The position numbers and the translations under genes are program-made. Under the pieces are notes generated by a model that was not told the origin of the DNA, searched no databases, and saw only the letters and a list, made by a program, of their open reading frames with translations. A stretch of DNA of 64,000 bases, from contig QRDG01002535.1 in NCBI GenBank assembly GCA_012064385.1, positions 120,522 through 184,521 on the forward strand, given 5' to 3'. Origin of the DNA: Puccinellia tenuiflora. Lineage: Eukaryota; Streptophyta; Magnoliopsida; Poales; Poaceae. Below, one piece after another: positions 46,478 to 59,545 of the stretch (position 1 is its first letter; each line of letters starts with the position of its first letter).

Positions 46478-46975
46478 TGTTGGGGATATGCCGAACAGGT
46501 ACCTTCACGGAAGTGACTAAAAGCCAGCATACCAGGGTGGCCCATAGTGGTGGTAAGCCGAATCCGGCTTACCGGGCGGCCCAGTATGATGAAGCGCAGG
46601 AGGCCCATCCGGCTAAGGGAGGGTTCCAGAAGGCAGCCTACTTGTAGTCGACTTAGCTTTCAAGGCAAGGCCCAAGCCGAATTAGAGTAAAACTCTGTAA
46701 CTTAGTCGGTTAGATTTCCTCCTGCAAACCCTAGTCCTGGCGCCTTTATAAGCCGGACGGAGGGACACTTCAGGGCACGCTCTTTCTTTGTAATCGGCTA
46801 TTGTTGCCTTATAGTGAATTATAGCAGGACGTATGGTTTCACCAACGTTGCGAGATCCGAAGCTGGGTAAACTCGTGCCTATCCCGTCACCGGAATCACC
46901 GCCATCTCCTATACCCACCTCTCTACGTAGCCGGATGGCACCCCTGTCTAGGCTAGATTCGACTATACCACGACA
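46478..46975 (+). repeat. Element Y 5' LTR (498 bp)
   Basis: It starts TGTTGGGGATATGCCG and ends CCACGACA. It contains a TATA-like TTTATAAG at 46745-46752. It is followed by GTTGGCACCCACCGTGGGGC (46976-46995), a PBS form common in grass Gypsy elements. The insertion point is in the X 3' UTR after CATCCAACCC. Confidence 0.8.
46745..46752 (+). promoter_or_regulatory. Putative TATA box of Y LTR
   Basis: TTTATAAG in GC-rich context near the middle of a short LTR, about 230 bp before its end, as expected at a U3/R border. Confidence 0.4.
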
Positions 46976-47000
46976 GTTGGCACCCACCGTGGGGCAAGAG

Positions 47001-47527
47001 ATGGCCGGAGTTACGTTCCGGGAAGGATCTACCGGCGGCATCGGCAACACCATCGCGGTCGGCTTGGTCAGCTACTTTGATGAGACTGGAGCCGGCCACG
47101 TGCTCAATGACGGCTACTCGACGCGGGCAAAGGAAGATCCCGCAGGCTGGTCGACAATCTCCACCGACGGTTTCGACATCTTCGTCGGCTTCAGCGCTGA
47201 GGCCTTGGACAATATCGGTTTCACCTCAAGCTCGCCCGCCACCCACCCCAGCAACTTTGAAGACGGATCAGATCTGGACTTGGAGGAGATTGCCGATCTC
47301 GATCTGGCCTTTGACGTAGACGATGAAGACTCTGACAATGACACCACAAGCTACTACAAGGCGGCACCGGAGTTTCACTTCGTCGGCATATTGGAGGAGT
47401 CTAGCTCTAACGACTCGACAACTGATCCTAAGTCTATCCTACCTGCTTTGCAGACCGGAGCCGACTCAGAAGCCGGATCTGGGGACACCGCTCCTATGGA
47501 GCAAGACCTTGAATCTGAAGGAGAATC
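47001..47527 (+). pseudogene. Element Y gag start, truncated
   Basis: I take the ATG at 47001, six bases after the PBS, rather than the in-frame ATG at 46833, because the latter lies inside the LTR. About 175 codons remain. They are strongly acidic (DGSDLDLEEIADLDLAFDVDDEDSDND) and Ser/Thr-rich, with no recognisable Gag core before the cut. The open frame continues past 47527 only by chance into the next LTR. I infer a Gag N-terminus from position alone. Confidence 0.55.
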
Positions 47528-48545
47528 TGTAACAGCCCCCGTTTGGTACCCTAAAATATGGGCCAAATTTTCACTTTTTGCTTCTGCATTTCTTTGCATC
47601 ATGATATATATATTTAAATTGCTAAGTTAACAAAGCAACAATTGGAAAACAATAAAAAGGGAAGGAAATCCTTCCCAAAATTTTTAAACCAAATACATTA
47701 CTCAAATTGGCAAAACCAATTGTTCTTGAGTTTCCAAATTGTCCAGGAAGCTGAAGGATATATTTTATAAATAATCGTCGAAGGAAATTTCTTGTCAAAC
47801 AAAGAAATAAATTTGGGACTTCAAAATTGGTTCAAATCAAATTCTATTTTTGAAACCAAGTTAAACTTTACAAAATTTCAAAATAAAATTATGGGGAGCT
47901 TCATTAATATATTATGAGCCTATATAATTATTTTTATAATTTATTAAAATGTTTAAGTGCTCCAAATAAATACATTTTGGTAATTATCAAAAATGACTAT
48001 AATAAAACCCTGTGAACAAATGTTGTGCAAAACAATTTAAATTGCAACACTAAATTTTGAGGAGGTGCTAAATGTTATGGGGAGCCTCTGTGAATTTTCC
48101 CAGAATTTTTGAAAATGCTTAAGGCCTTAACTAAATTCCTAAAACCCTAATGGTTTTAAACTTAAAAGAAAAGGAGGGAAAAGAGTAAAGATCTGACGGG
48201 TGGGCCACCCCTGTCATCCTCTCCTCTCACGCTCTTCCTCACTGTGCCGGGATGGCACTGGCGCCATGCCGCTCTGCCGGCCGCGCCGCGCTACCTGCTC
48301 CCCTGCGTGGATAAGTGGAGCACGCCGACGCCCTCTGCTCCCCCTCTTTCCTCTCTCTCCCCCATCCTGGGCGCCCAAAAAGCCAAACTCTAACCCTAGA
48401 AGCAAGATCCTGTCCGCCGCTCGCCGCCGACACAGCTGCCATCGATTCCGGCCGTCCTGAAGCAAGCCGATGCCGCTGTCATCTGATGACGGAATTGATG
48501 AGAGTGTTTCTCCCTCAACTACGCCAACAAGCACTCTTGATACCC
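47528..48545 (+). repeat. Element Z LTR, start only
   Basis: It begins TGTAACAGCCCCCG at 47528, similar in style to the V LTR start (TGTAACATCCC). AT-rich sequence is followed by a GC-rich part (48200-48500) like the V and G LTRs. It is interrupted at 48546 by the W' LTR, so its end is not seen. GAATC at 47523-47527 is its left target site. The ORF on the opposite strand across 48214-48837 spans two elements and is not credible. Confidence 0.6.
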
Positions 48546-50257
48546 TGAAAGGAAAATAATATATGGGATAGGTTGAGCCTCCAAGTGCAGAGTATGTAGA
48601 AGTGGAAGTCTTTTCCCCACGAGGGTGACTCGAGGGTTTAATATCAAACTCTCGGGGAATCAGTAGTGGGGATTTTATCTCCTTGTCCTTCTCTAGATTT
48701 CCTGCAAACAAAGTAGATTGCTTTGTGCCCTCAACCTCACCAAGTGGTTGTCTAGCACAAGGTATGAGAATGATATTAAGATAATAATGAATGCAAAACA
48801 GTAAACAAATATGCAATGGTGGTAAGTAGTAATGCAAGGATGATAATAATGATGATGGATGATATTTTTGGGGTTTTTATATGTGTATGCAATGAATAAA
48901 AGTGTTTTTGTATTTTCTGATTTTAAAATGGCTGAATGTAGAAAATGCTTAAAGGTGGTTGGAAAGTTGTTTCTTATGATTAAAAATGGACCGGGGTTCA
49001 TGGTTTCACACATGCACTCTCTCTTTAATATAGTGTGGCAAATAAGTAGACATAGGATTAACATATGAGATTGCAAACAAGTTTAATGACATGTTACTAA
49101 TTATATGGGCATCACGTCCTAACATAGAGACCTTTTGATTATTAGTCTCACTTATACTCCACCAAGATGCGAACTAAATCATACAACTCAGTAATTAAGA
49201 TGACTCAGAGTATAGCTTTAAGATTAATCACATGAAGTGAAAATAAGAACATGCTGGATCTAGTCATAGGTAGAGGCTTGTCACTCCTCAACCTTACAAC
49301 ATGGTATTTTGGTTTATCCCTAGTGAGGCAACAAAGTAAGGTAAACACCCAATGGATCGTGATATTAAGTTGTCAGCTTATCACATCACCACCCCCGTTA
49401 CTCCAACTAATGCACACGTTCCCCCTCACACGCTCTCATAAACATGCTTGATCAAAACAAGGATACAAGAACGGGGTACATAATATGCATCTACTTTCAT
49501 AACTGAAATAAACATTGCAATCTCAACATATATTAACTCATAAAAAGATCCACCACAAAGGTAATACAATGATGACCGTAATCATGTTCAGCAGTTCATA
49601 CGGTGCTAATTAGTGAAGCTCAAGAGAGAGAGAGATACATATGCTACTCCCACAAACCCATAGTCCAGAGGTGGACTACTCCCTCTTCATCATGGAGATG
49701 GTGGAGATGTCGATGGAGAAGAAGGAGACCTCTCCGGCAGTGCTCCGCCGGAGTTTCCCCCCTCCAATCTGCAGCCTCCTGGTCTCTGTTTCCTGTTTCT
49801 CTCGTGTGGCGGCTCCCTCTTCGAAGAACATCGGGGGGCTTTTTTTATAGGCATTTTTAGGTCACAAGGAAGCTTCAGGAAGAAGGATTGTCGCAAACGG
49901 GGCCACGAGGGCGAAAAGAGGTGGGCCCACACGGCCCCTGTACCTGGCTGCGTGGGGCACCCTATTTTGCCCCTCCGGCCTCCGTTCGCTTGCTTCTTTC
50001 GCTCCTAGGTCTTCCTCCTTCCAAAATAATGATCCCCGTAAATTTGCAGCTCATTATGACGTCGTTAAGGCCCTGAAATAAATAAGGAAAGAAATAGGGG
50101 TTTTCTGCCTGCGTAGGATTAATTCCATAAAAAGGGGAAATCATTATTAATTACCAAAAATCATTAAATAACAGTAATATACCCCTTATATGATGCAAAT
50201 ATGAATGGAAAACTAGTGTTATAGTGCAAAGTTCATGTATGCATTTTACATGCATCA
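48546..50257 (-). repeat. Element W' 3' LTR (about 1.7 kb)
   Basis: On the minus strand it starts TGATGCATGTAAAATGC at 50257, just after GCTTGGGATGT, and ends at TTTCA (48546). It includes words like those of the H and X LTRs (GGAGTAGTCCACC, CTTGGAGGCTCAACC). The downstream flank TACCC (48541-48545) would be its target site; the other copy lies off the right edge. Confidence 0.65.
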
Positions 50258-52597
50258 ACATCCCAAGCTTAACTCATGCTCGTCCTCGAGTATGAAAGTG
50301 ATAAAACTAACATGAACTTTGCAATATAATAACAACATGGATATAAAAGATGATTGCTACTGCTACATAAAGTCAAATGATTCATTAATTCAAAGAAGTA
50401 GCAACATGCAAACAGTTTATAAAGTGATATCAAGTATTCAATGCAAGGATGTTCAATGATAGTTCACAAAGTGTAACATAAAAAATAGTAATATGGACCA
50501 CAAGTATGCAATATGATAAGTAAGAACATCCTACATTGGTCATAGAGTTAAGATGAAAATCTGAAAGTAAAACATGCATAAGTTTTATCTATCCTCCAAA
50601 CTATTCTACTTGAGTTATTGATTGCAATGGTAATACTTGGTGTCAAGCTCTCATTCCCCTATCATAGCATCTTGAATGATTAAAGTTAAATGTGAAAGCA
50701 AATATGAGTAGTGGCCTTGATAAAGTAAAGGTTAGATGTCTCATGCCCCTTGAATACAAGTACCTACACCATGATTACTCAACTTGGGAAACAAAGTAAG
50801 TTTAAGTTATCTATCATTGTAAGTAATAATGGTATTATCAAGAGCCTCAACTGGGGTACCTCTTGTCCCATGATATGGATCAAGCCCACATCAAAACAAC
50901 AAGACAAACAAACATAATGAACAACCTCAACACCCTTTTAATTTACCACTTGATATAGCTTTTTATTGTAAGGCGTATCACAGAAAGTTCAAAATAGCAT
51001 GTAAGTAAATTTCCACCATGAATGATGCATGGCTTAGATTAGCGGCCCAGGTTTCTATCTAACCATTTATACAAACTCATTTAAACTTACTCTATTTCCA
51101 CATTATTTCACCATGATAGGCATGAATAAACAAAAGTACATGATATCAACTAAATAAATGACGAAACATGTTGAAAGCTTTGCATGTGACAGCACATATG
51201 GGCTAACTCCCAACCTTAAACATTTATCAAGCCACTATCATCATAATATTAATCACATTGGTTCATGTTTATTAAATGCAATAAAAATAAAGTGTGCATC
51301 CAGTTCGCGAGAGCTTTTTAACCAACTTTTCCCATTACAATAAATAACATAATCATTTTCATTTAGAGGTATAGATAACACAAATAAGATGATAAACATA
51401 CTTGGAATAGCATAAAGCTAATAGGTAGATATGGTGGACTCACTGGAAAAACTTTGGTTGAAGGTGTTGGAAACAAGTTTTTACTTGTTAGAATTTTGGG
51501 CTAGCAAAAGGGAGAAAGATGACCATCTAGATGCATGCATAAGTGTCCATAGAACTAACTAATTTATGTCAAACAAGGTGAAATAACATACAGCATCAAA
51601 ACATGAATAAAAGATAGCTCATGATAAAGCATTTGCAAATTATTACTCATAAAGAAGCTCAAGAATCATGCAACTATATGTGTCATTAAAAATCAACTTA
51701 GATGTCCCTTTTCCCAATACAATAAAAGAATTCAAGATATTTCAAACCATATTTACAGTAGCTTTCTCATATATAAAAGATAGTGTGGTGGTCTCACAAA
51801 ATAAAAATCAAAGCAAAAACAAACAAAAAGACGCTCCAAGTTTATGCGATAAAGTGTTTCAAATGAAAAACAGAAGTTAGACGTGTGCAAACCGAGAGTA
51901 TGTTGGTTCAGTGGGGATGTTCTACACATACCCAAGCTTATGGTTTTCACCATCGTTGGATAACTCATGGTGCTTCTCCTCCAATCCTTGTGAAAAAAAC
52001 TTCAAAACACTGTTTCTCCCATTTCTTTTCTGTGGGGTGATATTAGTAGAGATAAACAAATAGGCTTCTTGGTGCATATAATCCATGGACTAAAATTCAT
52101 ATGAATGATCAGAGAGTGTATAATGTTGTATGCCTACTCATAAACTCAATTGGATCAAAAAGATTGAACTCAAAAGTTCCAACTATGCATAAAACAATAT
52201 GGGACAGAATCTGTCCAGAAAAACAGCAGCAGCAAAACATATTTTTCTGTCCTACTTACACTCATCGAAAAATTCTGAAAACATTCAGGCGTACAGAGGA
52301 TGCAAAGTTGCAGTTACAGTTAAAATCTCAGCTCAATCAGAGTTACAGAATAGCAATGAAAAATCAAACCGTGCACAGACTTCGTGTAGGAATAAAATCT
52401 CCGAATAGAAGTAGCAACTTTTTCAAACCAAAATAGGTAAAACTTGGCACTTTATAAAAAATTCCAGGAACTAAGCTAAGAAAACAATCTCTTGTTACAG
52501 CAAGAGGACATAAAGAAAATCCAAATAAAAACAACCGGGTTGCCTCCCGTAAAGCGCTTTCTTTATAGCCATATAGCTAGGCTTACTTACTTGTTGT
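50258..52597 (-). other. W' 3' untranslated region
   Basis: This AT-rich noncoding stretch of 2.3 kb lies between the W' stop codon and its 3' LTR. It contains GCGCTTTACGGGAGGCAACC near 52530-52555 (shared with X) and CTCGAGGACGAGCATGAG near the PPT (about 50275-50292). Short ORFs here (for example 52101-52436) have no recognisable content. Confidence 0.65.
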
Positions 52598-52670
52598 TTA
52601 CCGAAGATGAAGCTCATGAGGGAGCTTAAAAGTTGTGCCCTTCTTCCTTGGAAAGTGTTCCATGCATTTC
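52598..52670 (-). pseudogene. W' gag-protease ORF, 3' end separated by V insertion
   Basis: These 73 bases continue the reading frame of 63209-63773. With the 5-bp target duplication counted once, the frame is kept. The segment encodes a short basic end (MEHFPRKKGTTFKLP) and a TAA stop at 52598-52600. So the W' ORF ends about 24 codons after the V insertion, with no RT downstream. Confidence 0.85.
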
Positions 52671-55600
52671 TGTAGCGACCTTGCCCTTTTAAAATAGGCC
52701 AAGATCCCTGTGTTCCATGCTAGTCCCTGGATCGAATAGCTAGCACCACAGTTCAAGATGTAATATCATGCAAATGCATCAAATATCTATTACATCAAAG
52801 ATCCAGAAAAAGTAAAACATTACAAGTTGCATAGCACAAGGCTAGCATATTACAAAGCTCAACAGCGGAAAACATAAATAGCATGGAGCCCTCATCATCT
52901 TCATGTGCCACAGGCATACATGTTGGTTGCAGACTCGAAACCTATAGCGTTCCTTACTCATCGTCAGACGAAACTGCAATGATAAAAGCGTTGCAGCCAA
53001 AAATTGGTCAGAACCATTTGAATGGATCTGGCAAATGATACTTGTGGACTCATAAAGGCAAACTTCTAACATCTACATGCATATCTGGCTGGTGGAGTTG
53101 ACAGGCTTTTGCGCAAAGCAAAATTTTATCCTATACTTTAAAAAAATCATTTCTTTCTTTCCAAAACTTAGGAGACATTCCTGGGCGCACCAGTGTCTCA
53201 AATCCCCCATGTTCTCCCATCAAATTTTAATTTAGAAATTGGAATGAATGAGATTTTTCCGTCGACCACCTTGCTTAGTTACTCAAATTGTCCATAACCG
53301 GGGACACGGCTAAGATCTTAGTTTTAAATACTCTCGAGAGTTTGTGACACTTTCACCACTTGGCTTCATCAACCCATTCTGTCCTTGACCTTCTTGAAGT
53401 GAAAAGGAAAGGTGAAGATGAAGACGAGACCTTTGGGAAACAGTCCCCTGTTCCTCTGGCAGACCCATACAAGACATTCATCCGCTGCGAACTGCCGGAA
53501 TCAGGTTCCTAGAACTTACTTAGTCAAGGCAGAGCCATAGTACCAAGTGGCTGCACTGGAAGTAAACTAGACACGGAGTGACATGAAATCTCGAGGCCCT
53601 GGGTGGCGAGCACAAGTGCACGTACTCAGGTACCCGCAGAACTGGGCCTGAGCAGCCACTCAACTTTGAACCACCAATAGAGCAACTCCAAATCCACCCA
53701 GGTGATTGATTAATTTAGTAGATTTTCCTTAACTCATATTCAATAAAACAATCATTTTTGCAGCAAGCCAATCTACTAAGTTAATATAGGTCACTAGTCA
53801 TCTAATTCATGTGGCTAACCTAACAGGTTTGCATAGCATATAACTTTATTGAAAACAGCCTATCATGCATGCTATTGAAAATTAGTCTACAATGCAATAT
53901 AGTAAAATAGTAGGTCATTTATGCTGGAGTATCACTTGCCTTTTTAAACTTGTCGTTGCTCACACACTCTTTTCAACGTAAGTCGTATCTCTCCGTTCAA
54001 TCTAAACAATATAAACAAACAACAATAAATAACCATCCGACAACAATAAAACAAGCACAACATCAAACATGGACAACACTAAAACAACAAGGTTGATGGT
54101 CCAAGTTCATCACATAATTCAATATACAAAAGGAATTATTGTAATGAGGTCTAGGTAGGTCAAAGGTCCAAGGTTTACAATTTGGATAAGGTCAAATTGC
54201 AAACTAGGTAAAAGTTTGCAACACAAGTCACTAAAATATTTTAAACCATTTTCAAAATGTACATGATAAAATGGTTCAACCAAAATGGTTTTGGGGTTTA
54301 CTGGACAGAGGGCTAAATTACCAAACATTTTCCCTAAAGAAACCATTTAAAACAATAATAAAATCATTTTCAAACTCCCAAAAAGGGCATAACACTATTT
54401 TTAATAAAACAAAGACTCAAAACATTTTATAAAATTTTGGGAAAGGTCTTACTGGACAGAGGACATATATACAAAACTAACCCAATTGGATTTACCCAAA
54501 AATCTATTTTTAAACTAAAGTTATGCCAAAATTACTCAAATTACACATTTGAAATTTGAATAATTTAAACTAGAGCAAAACTGAAAATTAATATGTCTAA
54601 AATAATCTACAGATCCTGAGGTTTTCAAAAATATAAAATTCATTAAATTTGGCCGAGCCATTAAAAAGATATGATGGTTTTAAGGTTCAGGGGCTTTTCT
54701 GCAAAACTGCCAAATTAAATCAATTCGGCCGAAATTACAGAAAATGGGGGCTGACGTGGCGCTGATGCGGACGCTGACTGTGCGCTGACTAGGCGCCACG
54801 CGGCTTGATCTGATAAGCCGATACCGATTCGGTTAAGGGAATCAATACGGACCGTTGGATCTAGACCCAGTGGTCGAGATCTAAACAGGAGGGGACTGGC
54901 CGGAGCTAGGGTTCCAGTGGACGGCGGCGCGCGGCGGCGACGCGTCGGCATCACGCGTTCCCGGCGTTCTAGGGTGCTCCAGGACGCCCGGATCTCACCT
55001 CGGTGATCAGCTCGTCGAGGGGATGTCGGTGGCGCGGCGGCGGTCTCTGGTGGTCATTCCTTTGCCGGTGATTGCTCGTCAGAGATGGAAGTGGCGGCGG
55101 ACGGCGTCGGGCGAGCACGCTCTCGTCGATCTGAGGGTGGAAAGAGCACCGGACAATGTCACAAGGATGCGCACGCGCAAGAGAAAGCCGAAGGGGTGCA
55201 GAAGAGAGGAGGGGATGGTCAGAGTGCACGGCGGCGAGCTCCGCTTACCGGCGGCAATGGCGGTGGCTGCGGGGTCGAATCCGGCAGCCTGGCGGCACTT
55301 TATCTAGGGTTTTCGGGGGGGAAAAGGAGAGGTATGGCCGGGGTTTATATGGACGCGGTGGATTGGAACAAATCCCACGAGTTTCGCTCGGATTTGATCG
55401 CCGAACGGAATCGTGTATCGGGTGGTTTTTGCGTACGCAGGAGGTTGAACGCGGTGACGTCACCGCTTGCGTCATCGTGGGCCCCTCTGGTCAGAGAGAG
55501 AGAGAGGAAACAGAGAGGGGAGAAAGGCCGGATGCGGGGATGCAGCTGGGCCGAACTTGGGCTTGCTAGGGGGGGGGGGCTGGCTGGCCGGTTCTTTCTT

Positions 55601-56335
55601 TTTTTTTTTTAACAGAACTTTTTCCCTTTTTCTTTTTCTGTTTTCAAAACTAAAATAAAACCAGTCCAAAACCTTTTGGAAAAATTTGTAAAATACTTTT
55701 TAGAGAGCTTTTCAAATATAGAATAATATGGCACTTGTCTTGCCAACAAAATAAAATAAAATATTTGAAATATCTAAACATTGCATAAAGGCCTATTTGT
55801 CACCCTTATGTCGTTTTAAATAAATAGGGTTTTATATATTCTTTTTGAACTCAAATAAAATCCAGAAAATTTGTTTGAGTATTATCATTTAAAATAATTA
55901 CTCATTTTTCATAATAAAATAATTTAGTCTAAAATATTTTATAAAGGATAGTTTGGGAAAACCATTTAAATACCAATACCCATTTAATCTTGGGCTTTAT
56001 AAATATGAAAATATTTATTTTATTTCCAAAACCTGAAAGTTGAAAATAGAAGGTAAAGGAATATTTAAAATAAAATACCCATTTCATCATGGGCTATATA
56101 AAATATTGAAAACACTTTGCCAAAATATTCTGTAGGCTTTATTGAACTCCCAAATAAAAGTTTTATTTCCAAAATCTTTTCAAAACTTTGAAAATGAAGG
56201 TTTATTAAATATTTAAAAGGATATAAGATGTCATCAAACTTCAATAACCTGATTTTTGGAGACTTTAATTATCTATTAATAAAAGTTTTAAATTTTTGTG
56301 ATTTTTAAAACATTCCAAAGTTTTGGGATGTTACA
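52671..56335 (-). repeat. V 3' LTR (3665 bp)
   Basis: Minus-strand termini are TGTAACATCCC (56335) and AAGGTCGCTACA (52671). It has an AT-rich first kilobase, a GC-rich core (about 54740-55600) and a long tail. A TATA-like ATATAAA on the minus strand is at 55344-55350. A G-run lies near 55569-55580. ORFs of up to 175 codons in the core, on both strands, recur in the other LTR simply because the LTRs are copies. Confidence 0.93.
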
Positions 56336-57401
56336 CACTACCACCCTTAAAAGGAATCTCGTCCCGAGATTCGAAGAGGCTAGAAAGAAAGATAGGTTTG
56401 GGATCTCTGGGTTTAGGCAAATGGGTGGGCTACCACCCTTAAAAGAAACTTTTGTGAGTAAACTTGAACTCCTTCCTTCGAGGTTGGGTCAACCGGTGAA
56501 TCTTGTCGTCACACTGGAGTCAACTATATTTTACACTCATGAAGTGCTCCATCTCTCATAGGTGGGTGTCTCTTTAGATAACTTCGGTTACCAACCTCTT
56601 TAATATGGCTTGACATATTATGTCTTCCATCCATGTGATGTCTTCGGCAACCTTTTCTTCTCTAGGTTGGCATCCTTCAGTGCAAACAAAGCGTCAATTC
56701 TAACGAAACTCTCATGGCAGGTCAAGACTTTCTTTGTTGGATCACTTCTTCTTCACGAGAGCTGGGGTTTGTTCTCACCGAAAATCTTACGTTTCGGCAA
56801 CTTTTGCCTCACATAGGGTTATAATATATTATCCTCCTACGGATCAGGCTTATCAACGTCGTCTCTCTTATAGGTATGTCACTCAGATTTATCAATCCAA
56901 ATAGTGAGGGAAATAACATGAGTAGTAGGAATGGTGATCAATCCATCCTGCACCCGTATCATTTCCGCAATATGTAGATAGGTAAATCACATATTCTAAC
57001 TCTCGGGCATCCTTACTTGTCTAACAGAAAGTTTCCAATCTGCACGACAACCTGATCTAAACTATCGATTCTTCAAAACTATTGGGTTGCGAAACTCCTA
57101 CCCACGCTGGCTCACAAGCTATGGCTTGTTCTGTGATTCTTATCCTTGGGAAAACATGCTTTCGAAGTTATCTTAGCTCATCAGTTTCAGTCCCATGTCT
57201 CCATCGTTGATCGCTCAAGCAATCTTCACCACAAAACATATTTCTTCTTAAAGTTTTGGCATAAAATTACATCGGCATCACACCACTCTTACATCACAGT
57301 ACTTATTCTTCCACTTAAATATAACTAGTGGAATTTATTACATCCTCAGAACATTTCCATTGACTCTGGTCCTTCTTCTTGGCTAAACTCCTAACGATAA
57401 C
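56336..57401 (-). other. V 3' noncoding region and PPT
   Basis: This lies between the gag-PR stop and the 3' LTR. The PPT is CCTTTTAAGGGTGGTAGTG on the minus strand (56336-56354). A second copy of the AAGGGTGGTAG word lies near 56427-56442. RT and integrase would be here in a full element; I see no remnant of either. Confidence 0.75.
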
Positions 57402-58886
57402 TTAGTTGGTTTCTTTGCTTCTTGATTTAAACTGATATCTGATCCGCTTCTTTCCTGGGGTGGTGAGTGTGACAGCTTTACTAGAACGATCTACCTGACC
57501 TTCATACCTGGACATCCAGTCCTTGCCTATGATTATATCCAAGCCTTGCAAAGCTAGCACAAACAACTCGCTTGGAAACTTGTGTGTCTCAATTTCCAAG
57601 GTCATGTTTTGGCATATCGCGTTTGCTGGTCTCTTCCCTTCTGTAGAGCTTACTTTGATGGGTCTTCTAATTCCTTGATAGGATATCTTGTTTTTACTCA
57701 CAAAGTCTTTTGATATGAATGAATGTGTAGCCTCAGCATCGAAAAGTACTAGTGCAGAACAGGAGTTGATCAACAATTCTTCAATAACTAGGTTTGGTCT
57801 CTTGAGAACTCTCTCAATGTTTATAGAAAACACATGCCCCTTTCGGAATTGAGTTGGCTTGGTCCCAATACTAATCTTCTTTTGTGGACAGTCCCAAGAA
57901 TAGTGTCCCATTTTCTTGCATTTGCAACACTCCACCTGACTGCGGTCTCTCCTGTTGGGTTTGGGGTGGGTGTTCTGACTACTGTTTTCTCCCATAAAGT
58001 GCTCATCTTCGAGGTCATAAACCTCTTCAGTATGGACGGTGCTATGGTGGCCATGGTTGATGTGGTGGTCATTCTCTCCATGAAGGTCGTGTCCATTATC
58101 ATTATGACAATGGTGGCTATTGTCTTCATGATGGTTGAACTCAAAATGAACACGTTCATCATGTGAAGTGTGCCATTCCTGCTGTGCTTCCGAGTGATGC
58201 TTTTCCAATTCATGTTTTCGCTTCTTGTTTGCAACTTGCTTCAGTTTGCTTTCCAAGACTATAGCTTGGTCAACCAGTGACTGGTAGTCAGGGGTATAAG
58301 CAATTGTCAATAGAATGGATAGTTCGTCATTCAGACCATCTAGAAACCTCTTCTTCTTCTTGGTATCTGTATCAACATCATCTGGTGCGTAGCGCGCCAG
58401 ATTATTGAACTCATTCATGTATTCTATTACATTTCGGTCATCCTGTCGAAGATCGAAAAATTCTTCCCTCTTCAGTTTCATCACTCCTGATGAAATATGT
58501 GCATCACGAAATCCTTCTTGGAACAATTCCCATGTCATCTCCTCGAGGGGATGAGTGATCTGGTAACTGTCCCACCAGTCCGCTGCAGGTCCTTCTAGTA
58601 GATGTGCTGCGAATCTAACCTTCTCAGCATCGGTGCATCCGATGGTGACTAAATCCTTATTCACTGAACGAAGCCAATCATCGGCCAAAATGGGTTCTGC
58701 AGTTCTTGAGAACTTTTTGGGTCGAAGCTTTAAGAATCTGATCAGCATATCCACTTGAGATGGTGGAGGTGGTGGAATGTTGTTGTCTTCTTGGTTTTGG
58801 GTCACTAACTGATTCAACTGTTTCTGTGCATCTAGTAACTGTTGTAGTGTAGGTATCACAGGGTTGTTGGAATTTGGCTGGGACAT
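57402..58886 (-). CDS. V Gag-protease protein, 494 codons, altered protease site
   Basis: The frame is intact from the ATG at 58886. There is a Gln/Asn-rich start, then a Gag core at about 60-220 (KFSRTAEPILADDWLRS, LLEGPAADWWDSYQITHP, FRDAHISSG, RYAPDDVDTD). A His/Asp-rich linker spans 230-300. The zinc knuckle CCKCKKMGHYSWDC lies near 318. A protease domain (about 365-480) follows, with HSFIS and GLDIIIGKDWMSRYEGQVD. Where related plant proteases have D-S/T-G-A, this one has D-A-E-A (FDAEATHSFIS, about residue 383): Asp stays, but the next two positions are changed, so activity is doubtful. The ORF stops just after the protease fold. It could form particles that use another element's enzymes. 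G (19458-20091) is a relative. Confidence 0.93.
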   Translation of the reverse strand: MSQPNSNNPVIPTLQQLLDAQKQLNQLVTQNQEDNNIPPPPPSQVDMLIRFLKLRPKKFSRTAEPILADDWLRSVNKDLVTIGCTDAEKVRFAAHLLEGPAADWWDSYQITHPLEEMTWELFQEGFRDAHISSGVMKLKREEFFDLRQDDRNVIEYMNEFNNLARYAPDDVDTDTKKKKRFLDGLNDELSILLTIAYTPDYQSLVDQAIVLESKLKQVANKKRKHELEKHHSEAQQEWHTSHDERVHFEFNHHEDNSHHCHNDNGHDLHGENDHHINHGHHSTVHTEEVYDLEDEHFMGENSSQNTHPKPNRRDRSQVECCKCKKMGHYSWDCPQKKISIGTKPTQFRKGHVFSINIERVLKRPNLVIEELLINSCSALVLFDAEATHSFISKDFVSKNKISYQGIRRPIKVSSTEGKRPANAICQNMTLEIETHKFPSELFVLALQGLDIIIGKDWMSRYEGQVDRSSKAVTLTTPGKKRIRYQFKSRSKETN

Positions 58887-59545
58887 CTGTTTAGTTTAGC
58901 ATGGATGAGTAGAGATAGAAAGAATCTAGAGGAAGTTCTACCCCTAACCAGCAGATCAAGGCAATTCATCTTAGAAACAACATCTAGCAAGCATCAAGCA
59001 ACAAGGTTCACACACAAACCAAACAAACAAACAAACAAACCAACAAACAACCAGGTATTGCCATACTCACTAAGTATGATCAATACACTATCACGTTATC
59101 GTTGTTCTAGCAAAGTATCTAAATGGTGGTCTCATCTATCTCTTCCTTGAGTGCTTCAAAGTACTCTTCAACTTCCTTCAGGTATCTCTGGCTGTTATGA
59201 GGTCTAAGTATTTCTTCAAAGATTCTTCAATGACCTTCAATGTAGTTCCTCTTGTTGAGTCAAGGACTATGCACTAAGTTGATGAAAATATGAACTCCAA
59301 TTGTCTTGTGGCGATCTTCCTCGATCGTACACCAGGATAGTTGCACTTACCAGTAAGGGTCTTTTCAAATGAGGAAAGATGTCTTAGAAAGTGAATAGTA
59401 GATGAGAGTATAAGAAGGATAATTTGTAAATATTTTATTTTCAGGAAATTGAATAAAATATAATTTCAATTCTAGGTCTTTTCCTAGTTCTAATCCAAAC
59501 CTAGGGTTTCGAACCTACAGGCAACACAATGCTCTGATACCATCT
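58887..59545 (-). other. V leader and PBS
   Basis: The PBS at 59531-59542 is TGGTATCAGAGC on the minus strand, three bases (AGA) after the LTR end, as in G. The leader is short and contains an AAAC-type microsatellite on the plus strand (about 59020-59052). Confidence 0.85.

Noticed and set aside
47001..47630. C-terminal hydrophobic segment of the Y gag ORF as a membrane anchor
   Set aside because: The segment after 47527 is the Z LTR read by chance; it was never part of the Y protein.
48214..48837. 207-codon minus ORF
   Set aside because: It crosses the junction between the Z and W' LTRs, so it cannot be an old gene; no domain is seen.
55085..55612. 175-codon plus ORF, repeated at 61958-62485
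   Set aside because: The repeat is due to LTR duplication, the strand is antisense to V, and the composition reflects a GC-rich LTR core.
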